Of a DNA stretch of 64,000 nt, positions 34,718 to 46,742 are shown in pieces. How positions within the stretch are numbered: the first letter of the stretch is position 1; the number at the start of each line of letters is the position of its first letter. Position numbers and translations under genes: made by a program. The notes below the pieces were generated by a model. That model was not told where the DNA came from. It saw only the letters and a list, made by a program, of their open reading frames with translations, and did not search any database. This stretch comes from Silene latifolia (lineage: Eukaryota > Streptophyta > Magnoliopsida > Caryophyllales > Caryophyllaceae), in the NCBI RefSeq assembly GCF_048544455.1, contig NC_133532.1, forward strand, positions 14,634,948 to 14,698,947, in the 5' to 3' direction.

Positions 34718-37700
34718 ATGGCGATTAATAATAATGTAATTGTATTAGGCCTATTGATATCGTCAATGTACAGTGGCCTTGCTACGACTGCCTTTGCATT
34801 GCCTGCGGTTTTTGATGTAACCAAGTATGGTGCAGTCGGAGATGGCTCCCCTGCTACTACCGATGATGGAGACTCGGCCAATTCCTTGGTAATTTAAAAG
34901 AACGTCTTTTGGTATTGTATATGATGTATAACGGTTTTATAATAACTTATGCAATGTATAAGTTATTATAAGGTCGTTGTGCATGCTGCATGCAGCGTAG
35001 ATTTGTCTTGTTTATGAATTTATGAAATATGGTTTTGTTTCATTATTGTTCGATTAGTTTAACGCTTTTATTAGATGGAAATTTTATGATAAAAACGTTA
35101 TAATCATGCAGAATACTATTTTGTTTTTTAGACTTAGGTATATGAGCCAGTAAAATATTAATCGTGATAGAATAATTGAGAATCTTTATTTCGTTATTAT
35201 TGAGGTGTTAATTTGAACACAAATTCTTATTTAGGATAGATACTTCCGTCTTAGATAAGAATTTGTGTTGTTTTATATCATTCCTTTTTACAATAGAATT
35301 GTATTGGCCTTGGATCATGTAGTATTTTTGACTTTTTAGTTTTGAAATAAATTAGGTCAATCAAATTATTTGTTCATGTGTTGTTCAATGTGTAGTTTTC
35401 GTGAACTGCATGCATACAAAACTTACATGCACGACTTCGAACTTTTTTTTTTTTTTTTTTTTTTTTTGGAGACGATGAACTTTAATAAATAAAAGGGATA
35501 TTCTCTTGTTACCCCTCAACTTTTTCATTTTCTATGATATACCCCTCTTTTCATGCAAAAAAAACTTTGACCGTCAATAACTCTTGGCTACAAGTTCAGA
35601 ATACGATAAACTATTTTCCAAATTGAGCGTCTTTAAGAGATCTTTCGTTTGAAAAAAATTCACCGACGTCTCAACTCGTAGCCGGGAATTATGGTCAGTC
35701 AAAGTTTATTCGTTAAAAAGTGTTTGACCAACCATAACTACCGGCTACGAGTTCAAAAAGCGGTGATTTTTTTTTTTCAAATTGAAGGCCTTGACGATAT
35801 AATTGGTTTGAAAAAAAAATTACTATTTTCTGAACTCGTAACAGAGAATTATTGTCGGTCAAAAGTTTTTTTGTGAAAAATGATGGGTACACCTTAGAAA
35901 ACGAAAAAGTTCAGGGGTTCACGAGAGAATAATCCTAAATAAAAAAGAAAAAGGAGATTATAGAGTATTTGATTACATTTAAGACTACGCCTTCTTATTT
36001 AATGTTTGCCAACATTTGAAATATATACAAAATTTACTATCTTTGTACCATTGTATATTATCAAATGATCAAAAGGCAAAGAAATGATAATGAAATCTAC
36101 GTATACATACGCAGGCGTTTATCCAGGCATGGAGGGCAGCATGCGATAGCCCCGGGGTAACTAGAGTAATAATTCCAAAAGGAACATTTATGGTAGGACC
36201 AGTTTTATTTTCAGGACCCTGCAAATCTACCGTGACCGTTGAAATTCAAGGAATTGTGTTGGCTAACCCTGATGTCACTCTCTATTCTGAACCCGAATGG
36301 ATTTTATTTGAGAATGTTGATGGTGTTACCCTCACCGGCACTGGTGTAGTCGATGGTAACGGTCCTAAAACTTGGAGTTTGAATGATTGCTCTAAGAGTT
36401 CCGATTGTGCACCTCTCCCTACTGTAAGCTTCTATTATTTCAAGTTTTTATTATGAAATTGGTTTTCGAAGTTCCATTTTAGGCTATGTTTGGTAAAACT
36501 AAATTTTAAAGATAATTGAAACTCCGAAAAGATAGTTTGAAAACGAAAAGCTACTTAAACTTGAAAAGGTAATCGATAAGGAAATTTGAAAAAGGTAGGA
36601 ATTTGATAAGATGAATCGATTATAAAAAAATATTTGGCAAACTAGCTGAAAAGGTAGCTGATTTTTGGTAAAATGACATAAAAGTTTATGATAATTATTT
36701 AATATTATAGATTGAAAGGGTAATAAATGGAAGATAATTTATTTCAGTACCTGAAAATCCCAAATGCTACTCTAGTCTCTAGGTAGCATTTCATTTCAGG
36801 TAACTTATTTGACCAAATAAGCTACTTGCCAAACACGTGCAGAAAATCAGGTAGCTGAAATTTTGGTCAAATAAGTTACCTGAAGTGTCGTGCCAAACGG
36901 AGCCTTAATAAGTTATTATCTCTTTTACTAATTGATGAGTTGTTTGAATTATATATGCACTTGCAGTCTATAAAATTCCACAGAGTTAACAACGGAGTGA
37001 TTGATGGAATTAAATCAGATAATGCTATGTTCTTTCATATGTTTATTACCAATTGTCAAAATGTGGCAATTCGTAATGTAAAAATCACTGCCCCGTTCAA
37101 CAGCCCTAATACTGATGGTATTCACATTGGTGGCTCTACTCTTGTCAATATTACTAATTCCATTATTGGAACCGGAGACGATTGTATATCTATTGGACAC
37201 GGTTCTAAAGACATTACTGTAACCGGTGTAACTTGTGGCCCTGGTCATGGTATCAGGTACATGCACATATCCATGATTTATATAGTAGCATAATTAATCT
37301 TCCTTAAAACGGATATATCTATCTTAATAGTAATGAATCATGACTTTTTTTTTTATTTATATTGATGATTGATAGTATTGGGAGTCTTGGAAAATATAAC
37401 AACGAGCTAGAAGTGAGCAAAGTGCTAGTTAAGAATTGCACACTTATTGGAACTACAAATGGTGCAAGAGTTAAATCATGGCCAGGGAATAAGCCAAACA
37501 AAGCCTCGGGAATTATATTTGAAGATTTGATAATGGATCATGTGAAGAACCCTATTATTATTGATCAACAATATGGCAAGAAAAAGAGCACCGAGGTAAT
37601 TTATTCAAAACTTGAAGAATTATTTCATTTTAACTAAATTTTACCTTTAATTGAACAGTAAAAAATGTACGAAAGATATTCAAAAAGGGTACGGAGAAAT

Positions 37701-38401
37701 GGTCTTTCAATAACTTATTAAGAGACAGTCTCTTACGATATTTTATCACTAAAACTTGGGAGACGGTCTCTTACTAAATTATTAAGAGAACACTCTTTCG
37801 TACGGTCGTACCTCTTTATTGTTGATCGTGACTCTTTATTGTTTAATTCGTCTTTACGAGTACATTAAAAATATTTAACTTTTATAATTTTTGCAAATAC
37901 GTAGCTAACGATATTTAGCGCGTAAAACACACATTGGCAAACGTGAAAAAGGAAAGTGGTAGAGTGGAGTTGAATGGAGGAAGTACATAATAACCGTACT
38001 CCTTTCATCATTAATCATAATTTGTATTTATTTTATTACTTATAGTTCCATTTTTTTCTTTAAATTGTAAAATAGTCTTCCAATAAATTTATTGAAAAAC
38101 TGTCTCTTAGAAGACTTAGTCGATTGATTACTTTTCCATATTGATTATGCAGGCATCTCATGTGAAGATTAGTGATGTTCACTTTAGAAATATTAGAGGA
38201 ACCTCGACCACCAATGAAGTGGTCACTTTAGCATGCAGTCCAGCTATACCTTGTGAAGGAATTGAGATTTCAAATATTAACCTCACTTTTGATGGGAAAC
38301 AAGTATTACATAGGAAGGTTGCTCCTAATCTAGGAGTTTTGGCTATTTGTTCAAATGCTAAGGTCACTTTTAGTGGAAAACATGATGGAATTAATTGCTA
38401 A
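34718..38401 (+). CDS. Polygalacturonase, GH28 (exo-PG-like)
   Basis: Five GT-AG exons, 34718-34888, 36115-36423, 36967-37256, 37376-37595 and 38153-38401, encode 412 aa. The N-terminus has a secretory signal (VIVLGLLISSMYSGLATTAF) before FDVTKYGAVGDG. All four GH28 motifs are present: NTD (208-210), GDD (230-232) in GTGDDCISI, GHG (253-255) in GPGHGIS, and RVK (288-290), a conservative form of RIK. The enzyme hydrolyses demethylated homogalacturonan in the wall. Length and compact exons resemble pollen exopolygalacturonases; that subtype is inference. Introns 1 and 2 hold MITEs, but splice sites and frame are intact. Together with the pectinesterase 30 kb away it covers two steps of pectin breakdown. 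Confidence 0.93.
35216..35269. repeat. 54-bp mini-hairpin from a family-1 MITE
   Basis: AACACAAATTCTTAT and its inverse ATAAGAATTTGTGTT flank 24 nt containing 'cttccgtctta'. These are the outer ends of a family-1 Mutator-type MITE without its body, in PG intron 1. Confidence 0.6.
35495..35935. mobile_element. Mutator-type MITE (family 2) with double hairpin, in PG intron 1
   Basis: A close copy of 15144-15587, 441 bp. It starts GGGATATTCTCTTG and is flanked by perfect 9-bp duplications taaataaaa (35486-35494 and 35936-35944). The two tandem inner foldbacks are kept. Confidence 0.92.
36482..36904. mobile_element. Tourist-like (PIF/Harbinger) MITE in PG intron 2
   Basis: Ends GGCTATGTTTGGTAA and, inverted, GGCTCCGTTTGGCAC, flanked by the 3-bp duplication TTA. 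The 423-bp length and TTA target fit Tourist elements. Confidence 0.85.
37850..37985. mobile_element. Truncated Stowaway remnant in PG intron 4
   Basis: It matches one half of the Stowaway at 48487-48744 in inverse orientation (gctaacgatatttagcgcg, agttgaatggagg). The other half is missing. Confidence 0.6.
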
Positions 38402-38676
38402 AAATTTAGAGGAAAAAAAAACAAGAAAAATGGAAAGAAAATTCAAGAGAAAAGTAGGGAAGACCAAAACAAGTAGTGCTTGTTTTACTTTGTAAGGTGT
38501 ATCATGTTTTTTTGATAATCTATTTGATAGTAGACATATGAGGGTGTATAATTGTTTTTCCAATTAAGATAATTTTGTTCTCAAGTACTCCATTTATCTT
38601 GTTTATTAATTTACATTTTATATTATTTGTAAAGAGTATATATGTTGATTAAAAATAAACAAATAATTAAGATATA

Positions 38677-38990
38677 CTCCCTCCTATTCTATATATTCTT
38701 CCCTATTTCCTAAAACGGATTATTCAGGTTTTCTTCCCCTTTCTTATTTTGGAAACTTTTACTCTTATTTTATTCATTTCTCTTTCCTATCACCAAACCC
38801 CACCCAACTCTTTTACTCATATTTTATTACTTTCCTTCATATTTTGGCCCCACCATTTCTTATTTAACTCATATTTATTCATCCCTCTCTCCTACTACCA
38901 AACCCCACCCAACTTTTTACTCTTATTTTATTCTTCTCCTTAATTCTCGTGCCCACAAACAAAGGGAAGAATACATAGAATTGGAGGGAG
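38677..38990. mobile_element. Stowaway MITE
   Basis: Termini CTCCCTCCTATTCTATATAT and, inverted, CTCCCTCCAATTCTATGTAT, flanked by TA. 314 bp, with an internally duplicated 'tactcttattttatt..caccaaaccccaccc' block. Confidence 0.9.
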
Positions 38991-39727
38991 TAGAAATTAA
39001 AATACATAAGAATCAATATACACAATCACTTTATGTAGGTTTCAGGGCAATACTAAAGTTCTTATTCTTTAGAATATATATACTTCCATAAATTAAAGAA
39101 CAAGAGTTAGTTCAAGTAAGAGCTCTCTTACCTCAATCTAAGGTGACGGTTTAATTCTTACAAGTGACATAATGCGCTCATTTGACAAAAAAAATTGTAT
39201 ACATATATCTTAATCTGAAAATAAAAATTGTATAATCACACCATGGTTCCAGGGGAAAATGTATGAGTTTGATAAAACATAAAGTAGATTATTATGACGG
39301 AACAAATCGCAATATATAAATGTCGGAAAGATTACGATAGTAGGATTTTAAGTACTATAGAAAAATGTTTATGTTTGGGTGTAGTTATTAGAAAAACCTT
39401 TACACTCCCTTGATTAAACATTTTCTTCACCTTTTTAACTCGATCAATTACACCAAAAAAATGTCAAATCTCTAAGGTCACATTATCGTCGGTCTCCAAA
39501 TCAAGTTACGCAATTAACAAAAAAAAAAATCCACCTTTTTTAACTCAAAGTTCACAGATGAGTTCTCAATTTATTTGTAGACAATTTTATTGCACTAATT
39601 TGTCGAATAATTGAAGTAAATTATTGTCTAGTTGTTTAATGCATTTTCAATAGAGGTAGCTTTGAGATGTTAGTGGGTTCTTTTAAAGCCAAATGTTTTA
39701 ATTGGGTGAAAAAAAAGGATCAATTCA

Positions 39728-40309
39728 TTAATAAATAGTCATACGACATCTATAACATGTGATAAATTTGAACGGATACAACTCGACTAGAATCAAATAA
39801 AATAAAATCTTGTTCAAAGAAAGATCTGTAAACTTGAATTGCTCCAAAGCACGTCCTCTATCATATCGCCGCAAACAGCTTTTTATAAGAGGATCATAGG
39901 ATCTTGAGCCTTGACGAGAGACGATTTCATCTGACCAAATTGAGTGCAACCAACAAATTAACAACATATGTAATACCATATAACGATCTATTACGAAACT
40001 GATCTTCCGCATCTTCACCATATGAGGAACGACCAAAGCGCACTTATCTATATTTCTAATAGAACTAAAACCTAGAAAAACAAGGACTGAAAAAACTCCG
40101 AAAATAGAGACAGACAAACGGATCTCACCATAAGGGAGACTTTTATTGATTAATTCATAAAATTTCATACTTATAATTGATAAATAAAAGCTTTTTGGGG
40201 GCTTACCATCGATCAATAGTCGATGGAAGCCCCAAATTTGATTGATAAAGGCTAGGGTTTTTAGAGAGAAAAGGAATAAGGAAAATATATAATTAAATCG
40301 CTTGGTCAT
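39728..40309 (-). CDS. Unassigned 193-aa ORF
   Basis: The longest unexplained frame in the intergenic space starts MTKRFNYIFSLFLF and has hydrophobic stretches near residues 5-20, 70-85 and 110-125. I recognise no family. On minus, the DNA near the start resembles a transcript leader ('aaaaaccctagcc', then 'gatcgatg|gtaagc' like a splice donor near 40205), so this may be a 5' exon or a decayed gene and not a coding ORF. The codon pattern is AT-rich. Confidence 0.2.
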   Translation of the reverse strand: MTKRFNYIFSLFLFSLKTLAFINQIWGFHRLLIDGKPPKSFYLSIISMKFYELINKSLPYGEIRLSVSIFGVFSVLVFLGFSSIRNIDKCALVVPHMVKMRKISFVIDRYMVLHMLLICWLHSIWSDEIVSRQGSRSYDPLIKSCLRRYDRGRALEQFKFTDLSLNKILFYLILVELYPFKFITCYRCRMTIY

Positions 40310-40700
40310 ATATGAGACTTTTACTTTTGAATTTAGATAGAAGATCTTACCGGGTTTTCATATAGAATGAAATTATTTTAGAATTTCCCTTTAAAGAATG
40401 ATATGGTGGAATTTGACATTTTGGATGTAATTAACAGGAAAGGGAGAAGAATGATTAAATGAGAGGGAGTATGTTTTTAAGAGGACGTATTTTGTAAACA
40501 CTAAGGGAGCGTTTGGTATTGGAAAGGGAAAGAGAATGAGATCGAGAAAGGGAAATAAGGGGTAAGGTATAGAATTACCTTGAATTAAACTTGTTGTTTG
40601 GTTATGATTCTGTACAGGAATGGTTTATCCTCTTATTCCCTTTGTGGTTGTTTGGTTGTTAAAGAAAGGAATCAATCTAATATTACGATTTTTTCTTCTA

Positions 40701-40811
40701 AACAGTAAGAACTCTAAATCAGAAAAATTGAACAATAAGAACCCTAAATCAGAAAAATTGAACAATGAGAACCCTAAATAAGAATAATTGAACAATAAAA
40801 ATCCTAAATTA
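40701..40811. repeat. 30-bp tandem repeat, about 3.7 copies
   Basis: Units AACAATAAGAACCCTAAATC plus agaaaaattg start at 40701, 40731, 40761 and 40791 with a few substitutions. It lies inside the Harbinger-type element. Confidence 0.9.
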
Positions 40812-40950
40812 AACCTGAATAATCTATACTTTTACAAAAGCAAAGATTAAAAATAAAAAACGAAATATAAAAGGATGAATTTTGTATAGAGGAAAAGAAG
40901 ACAAACATTCAAGAGAGAAGGGTGAAGAGGCGGCAGTGAGGGCGGCGACC

Positions 40951-41010
40951 GGCGGTGAGGGCGATGGCAGGCGGCGGTGAGGGCGATGGCAGGCGGCGGT
41001 GAGGGTGACG
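40951..41010. repeat. 22-bp GC-rich minisatellite, about 2.7 copies
   Basis: GGCGGTGAGGGCGATGGCAG plus gc repeats at 40951, 40973 and 40995 in otherwise AT-rich DNA. No ORF is supported. Confidence 0.85.
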
Positions 41011-41171
41011 ATAGGCGGGTTGAGCAGCAGCAGCGTTGTTTTTTTTTTTTTTTTTGAAAGGTTATGTTTTTTTGTTTTTTTTTTTTTTTTAGTGAAGGGA
41101 GAAAAAAAGATAGGTAAGGAAGGGAATGAAAATCTAAAACCTTGGGGGGTGAGTGGTATCAGTTTAGAATT

Positions 41172-44100
41172 TTTTTTTTTTTGAGGAAAAAACCCGAAGG
41201 CCTTTTAAATTAACGATAAATCAAACAAAACAGTAGAGTTCGCGATTGGTGGCAGCACATTCGCCCACTCAAATCAACCCAAAGTCCTAGGAACAATATG
41301 AGCTAGAGCATGCGCAACCGCATTGTTTACACGACTCGTAAAAGACCACACAGCATAATTAAAAGAAGACGAAATAAGACTAATATCTTGGATGACAAGC
41401 GAAAAGATACTCCTTCCCGACTGCTGCTTCCTAATGGCTTCGATAACTTGGAGGCAGTCACTTTCCATAACAACGTTTGAATGACCCAACCGCAACGCTT
41501 TCTTCAAGCCTTCAAACACCGCCACCGCCTCCGCTACATGAGCTTCCCAGACCCGTTCGTCTACAAGAGACAATCCCCACAGAACATGGCCACTCTCGTC
41601 TCGACACACCACCCCACAACTCCCCCCTTCTCCTTCCTTCATACCCGCATCCACATTAATTTTGACAAAGCCACTCGGTGCCGGTCTCCAGCCACCCTCC
41701 TCTCCACTCCTTTGCCGCGACCTAGATGTCCTATTCTTATTGACCACATACCCCGCCCCTTCACACTCCTCTAGCACGTCCTTAACTCGTCTTATGATAC
41801 ACCGATGATCCACTTCTCGCCTCTCAAAGATCACCTTATTTCGATGTTCCCACAAGGCCCAACACCCAACCATAAGGACACTATGCTCCCGGACTCCAAG
41901 CGCCTTCCACCTATCCTCCACCCAGTCCCTAATCCCATTCCCGGCCAGCTCCTCCCCCATGTCAACATCCAACCCTTCCCAAACCCGTTTAGCTACATGG
42001 CAATCTTTAAACAAATGTATACTAGTCTCAAAAAATGAATTGCAAAAGGAACGAAAAGAATTCTCACCTCTTACTCGTACTGCAATATTCGCTCTTGTCG
42101 CTAGCGCCTCGCTGCACAGCTGCCAAAAGAATAGCTTAACACGGGGCCACACATGGGTATTCCAGAGCCGATTCCAGAGCCATCTTTCCCGTTCCCTATC
42201 CGAAGCCCCTCCCACATCAAGACACTCTACGCCAGCAAGCAAATGATATGCCGATTTAATTGTATAGCATCCATCCTTCTCCGGTTTCCAATACCAAATA
42301 TCAGACGGCCTATTCGGGCTAAGCCTCACGTCCAAGACCCGGCTGGCTTCGAAAGGTAAGAACAACTCCGCTATCTTCCCTACATTACACTCACCATTCG
42401 TATCCAACAAATCACCAACTAATAACTCCTCGTTCCCCTGTGAGCATGGCGAAATAATTCTCCCCGAAGGAGTGGGCGGCAACCAGGCATCCTGCCATAC
42501 TTTGTTCGACAACCCATCCCCAATTCTTCTCCTTAACCCCCTGACCAAACCAGCCCTTGCTTCGACAAGTCCACGCCATACATAGCTTGGGTTCGAACCC
42601 ATCTTCGCTGTGAGGAAGCAACCATTAGGATAATAGCGAGCTCGCATCACATGTTCCCACAAACTTCCCCTCTCCGTTGTGAGGCGCCAAGCTTGCTTCC
42701 CAAGTAAGGCTAGATTAAATAATTTAAAGTCCCGGAAACCCATTCCCCCCATGCCTTTTGGTTGACACGACTTCTTCCACGCCACCCAACTGATACCATT
42801 TTTTCCTTCCTCATGGTTCCACCAGAAGCGAGACATCATGGTTCTAAGTTCGTCACAGAAATTAACGGGAATTTTAAAAATACTCATTACATAGGTAGGG
42901 AGAGAATTGGCAACAACCTTTAAAGGAACCTCCTTACCAGCCCTCGACAAAATTTTCCCGCGCCATCCTTGAAGCCGTTTACTTAGTTTATCTCGCAAAA
43001 TGTCCGTTAAGACTTTCTTAGACCGACCAACCACCGTAGGAAGTCCAAGGTACCGGTGTTGTTCCTCCACCGCAACCACCCCCAATCTACTCGCAAGCAT
43101 GCTAAGTCTCTCAGCTGTAACCCCACGGCTAAAAGAGACCGTGGTCTTGTCCAAATTAACGAGCTGCACGGAAACTCTCTCATATTTCTGTAGTATATCA
43201 GTAACAACATCAGCCTCTTCACAATTCGCCTTAGTAAAAAAGAGGCTATCGTCTGCAAATAAGAGATGAGAAACCACAGGGGCACCACTCGCAATTCGTA
43301 CTCCATGGAGAGACCCAACTTCCACGGTTCGCCGCATTTGGTAAGATAAAACTTCCGCACACAAAATAAAAAGATATGGGGAAATTGGGTCACCTTGCCG
43401 AAGTCCTCTAGCCAGTTTAAATTCCTCCGAGGGGTTACCATTTATCATCACCGCAAAAGAGACCGTCGTCACACATTCCATAACTCTCGTTGCCCACGCC
43501 CTATCAAACCCAAGCGTTGCCAAAACACGCCTCAGAAAAAACACATTCGACACGGTCATATGCCTTAGCCATATCGAGCTTCAATGCCATAAAGCCCTCA
43601 GCACTCCTCGACTGCTTCATGTAATGAAATATTTCGAAGACTATCATAACATTGTCAGAAATAGCTCGCCCTGGAGTGAACGCACTTTGGTTAACAGAAA
43701 CTATCTCATTAAGAAACTGCTTCAGCCAATTAGCTAGGACCTTCGACACCAATTTGTACACCACATTACAAAGACTGATTGGCCTAAAATCCCGAATCTT
43801 GTCTGGCGCTTTCTTTTTGGTAATGAGGACAATATTAGTTCTGTTAAACTCCGCTGGTGAACGCTCCCCACGAAGAATAGCAAGGACCGTCTCAATAACA
43901 AAAGGACCAATAGTCTTCCAATATGTTTGAAAGAAAAGGACATTCATCCCGTTTGGACCTGGGGCCTTCAAAGGGTGCATCTGATTAAGAGCATCAATCA
44001 CCTCATCTTCACTATAGTCTTGTTTAAGGATAGCATTCATAGGGGCAGTAACCCTACACTCAAACCCGTCAAAAACCTCGTCCATGTCAGCCGACTGCGA

Positions 44101-44770
44101 AGAAGTAAACAGCTCTTGAAAGTAAGCGATGGCCACCTTCGAAACCGCCTCATCTCCCACATGTGCATTACCCGCATCATCAATCAGCCCTGCTATGTGG
44201 TTTTTGCGCTTCCGCTCCCCTACTCTATTGTAAAAGAACTTCGTATTCCTGTCCCCATCTTTCAGCCATAAAGCTCTAGAACGTTGGCGCCGATATTGCT
44301 CCTCTTGTCTTCGAAGGTCGGAAATTTCCGCAACTAATTTCCTCCTCCTCACCACATTTCCTTCCTCTCGGTCACCTTCATTCAAGCGTTCCAGTTGTAA
44401 GCGTTTCTTAGAAATGTCACGGCCAATTTTTGATATATTCGTTTTCTTCCATGCCTTCAGCTCAGCTGTACATTCGCTAAGAATTTTATTCAAATTACCG
44501 CACCCCTTAAGCACACCCATTTCGACAGCCTCCTCGCAGCCCTCACTACCCACTCAGATCTGCTCAAATCGAAAGGCTCGCGCCCGTTCCACAACCGGAG
44601 CTCTCCCATTAAGAACGACCTTGATCGGAGCATGGTCCGACTATTCCCGATTTAGATAATGTAGCTTCGCATATGGAAATAGTTCGAACCATCCCGTATT
44701 ACCCATCGCCCTATCGATCATACTATGTCTGTTATCTTTTCCGGCTTGCCCATTATCGTAAGAGAAATTA
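41172..44770 (-). mobile_element. 5'-truncated L1-type LINE
   Basis: The target duplication tatcagtttagaatt occurs at 41157-41171 and 44771-44785. The T-run next to the left copy is the poly(A) tail read on minus. The element is 3.6 kb and begins inside the endonuclease domain, as expected of abortive reverse transcription. Confidence 0.93.
41274..44769 (-). pseudogene. LINE ORF2 (partial endonuclease, RT, zf-RVT, RNase H)
   Basis: On minus: an endonuclease C-terminus with SDHAPIKVV near 44640, interrupted by stops; RT fingers and palm with RQRSRALWLKDGDRNTKFFY, LITKKKAPDKIRDFRPISLC and LKLDMAKAYDRVE (44553-43504); a frameshift near 43530; then a 761-aa open frame 43559-41274 with LLFADDSLFF, a zf-RVT region (LWNRLWNTHVWPRVKLFFWQ) and RNase H (VDAGMKEGEGGS, MESDCLQVI). 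It is the same plant L1 clade as the LINE at 18338 but clearly diverged. A TGA in the SDH region also breaks it. Confidence 0.88.
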
Positions 44771-44917
44771 TATCAGTTTAGAATTATTAGGAGGTTTGTT
44801 AATAGGATAGATGGGTAAAGGGTATCATTAATTTGCTTAACCAAACAATTACAAAGGGAATCACCAGTCCCTATTCTCTTACCCTTTCCTAATTACCCCC
44901 AGCCAAACGCCCCCTAA

Positions 44918-46742
44918 GGTATCTGGTAGGAGTTAATAAGATTATCTTGTAAAATAACCCAAAAATCAAAATTCAACCAGCCTAGTCACTGGCGAGCCGA
45001 CTAATTCACCGATAAATTTGTCGGAATTAAAGTAAGGGTCACGTCAATAAGTCTTGTAATAGAATATAGAATAGAAATCAATCATATATGGAGTACGTTA
45101 AAAGTACGTTTATCTTGTACAATTTGAAATATCCTAAATTATTTACGGAGTATATTTGAACCCGTATTCCAAACATAACAATTCAAAAGACATATCATAC
45201 TAGAGCTATAGACCAATAACCATGCCTAATTGTCTACCCAATTTATCAAAACAAACTTCCTAACCACAAAACTAAACACCAAACCTAAATTAGTCGTCAA
45301 TCAAGAGTCATAGTATGGATGGTATGATATATGTAAGTAATGGTGTGAGGTTCCGGCCTCAAGAGTCATAGTATGGATGGTATTCATAAGGTTATTATCT
45401 GTTATTCCATGTAGAATTGAGTTTTGATCTAGTAAAGCGGTTTTAATGAAGTCTTCTGGTCAAGGAAGTTGTTCTGAGTCAGTGTTATGAGAATGTAAAA
45501 GTAGCGATGACTATCGATGTGGTTGTTGTGCACTTTGCATGGAAATTCGTGTTGTGATACGAGTATTTTCGTGTTGTCAAAGATTGTTGTTTGTTTACTG
45601 CTATCTCCTGTCAGTGTCGGTCGGGGCATATAGACCGTTGTTTTGTTTCCCGATGTTCCTTACCAGTGTCAGCTTGGGAGTGATAATAGAGTATACATGA
45701 GAGAGAGTTGGGTATGGTGCTGTTGTTGTCATGGCATAGTAATATTCTGTTAATGGGACACAGTTGTGAGAGGTTGATAGAGTACTTTTGATCTTGTGTT
45801 AGATGAGGCATTGGTGGACATAGTTGTGGAAAGAAATTATGGAACATGTGTGGTATTGCACTTGAAGCCACGGGTGGTTTAACACCTTTTATTGGGGCAG
45901 TGAGTACGGAGTTTTGGGACTTAATGTCATGTCAAGTTATGGGTGAGTTTTGTGATAATAAAAGAGATAAACTTGAGAAGTTAATGTGAGTATGTGTAAC
46001 AATTGTGGATTGTGAGCTAAGATCGTGAGATGAGTGTATAGGTATATGGAAGTATGTTGTTTTGCGGTAATGTGAAAGAGATGGAGTGTACCGAGGATTT
46101 TATGATATATGTTATGGGAGTACAGAGTAATTGGAGGCACGAGAACTGTGAGAGAAAGAGAGCCCTGGATATAGGAATGGTTATAGGTCTTGAGGTTATA
46201 GTGGTTTATCGTTGACATGCGTTGATAATGAAGTTTATGAGAGGTATGACAATGGACCTAGTATTAGTGAGTTACGAGGACGTAACGTTTATCTTAAGAG
46301 GAGTAGGATGCGACAAAGAGAGTTTGATGGTTGTACATGTTATGGTACAATTGGAAGTTTGAATGTTGGTGTGGAGTAAGGAATGGATTCGTGTTGTGGT
46401 TGATTTTATTACAGTTAATGGCAGTGCTTGTAGTAGTATGATGTTTACGAGTGTGAGTAAACTTCAAGGACGAAGTTCGTTTTAAGGGTGGTAGAATGTA
46501 ACATTCCGTCTTGATGGTTGATCTTGTCCGGTGAATTATATCGGTAATTGAGTTGCTAGTGAGTATTATAGAAGTGAGACAGAGTTGGCAACATTATATT
46601 GTGGTTATTCGGTAATATTATGGGGTCAGTATTAGGAGGCTATGTTGTAGTTGAGATGTTATCGTGAGCCGTGTTGTGGAAGTAAGCGTGGTTGGTGGAT
46701 TTAGTGTTAGGTGTCCAGATTTTATAGGTTGGGTATGAACTT
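44918..46742. other. Intergenic DNA with degraded Ty3/gypsy-like 3' sequence
   Basis: Two + strand phrases, 'gttacgaggacgtaac' (about 46270) and 'caaggacgaagttcgtttta' (about 46467), followed by 'ggtagaatgtaacattcc', resemble the end of gypsy pol plus the start of an LTR. No intact ORF remains. A 25-bp phrase 'caagagtcatagtatggatgg' is repeated at about 45300 and 45360. Confidence 0.45.

Larger units (their letters stand above)
38402..40504. other. Intergenic region after PG
   Basis: It contains the PG 3' UTR, a Stowaway MITE (38677-38990) and one unassigned minus-strand ORF (39728-40309). The rest is AT-rich with no recognisable feature. Confidence 0.6.
40505..44914. mobile_element. PIF/Harbinger-type element split by a LINE
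   Basis: Ends GGGAGCGTTTGGTATTGG and, inverted, GGGGGCGTTTGGCTGGGGG, with the 3-bp duplication TAA at both sides (40502-40504, 44915-44917). Without the LINE it is about 0.8 kb. It contains the tandem repeats at 40701 and 40951 and no transposase ORF. Confidence 0.82.
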
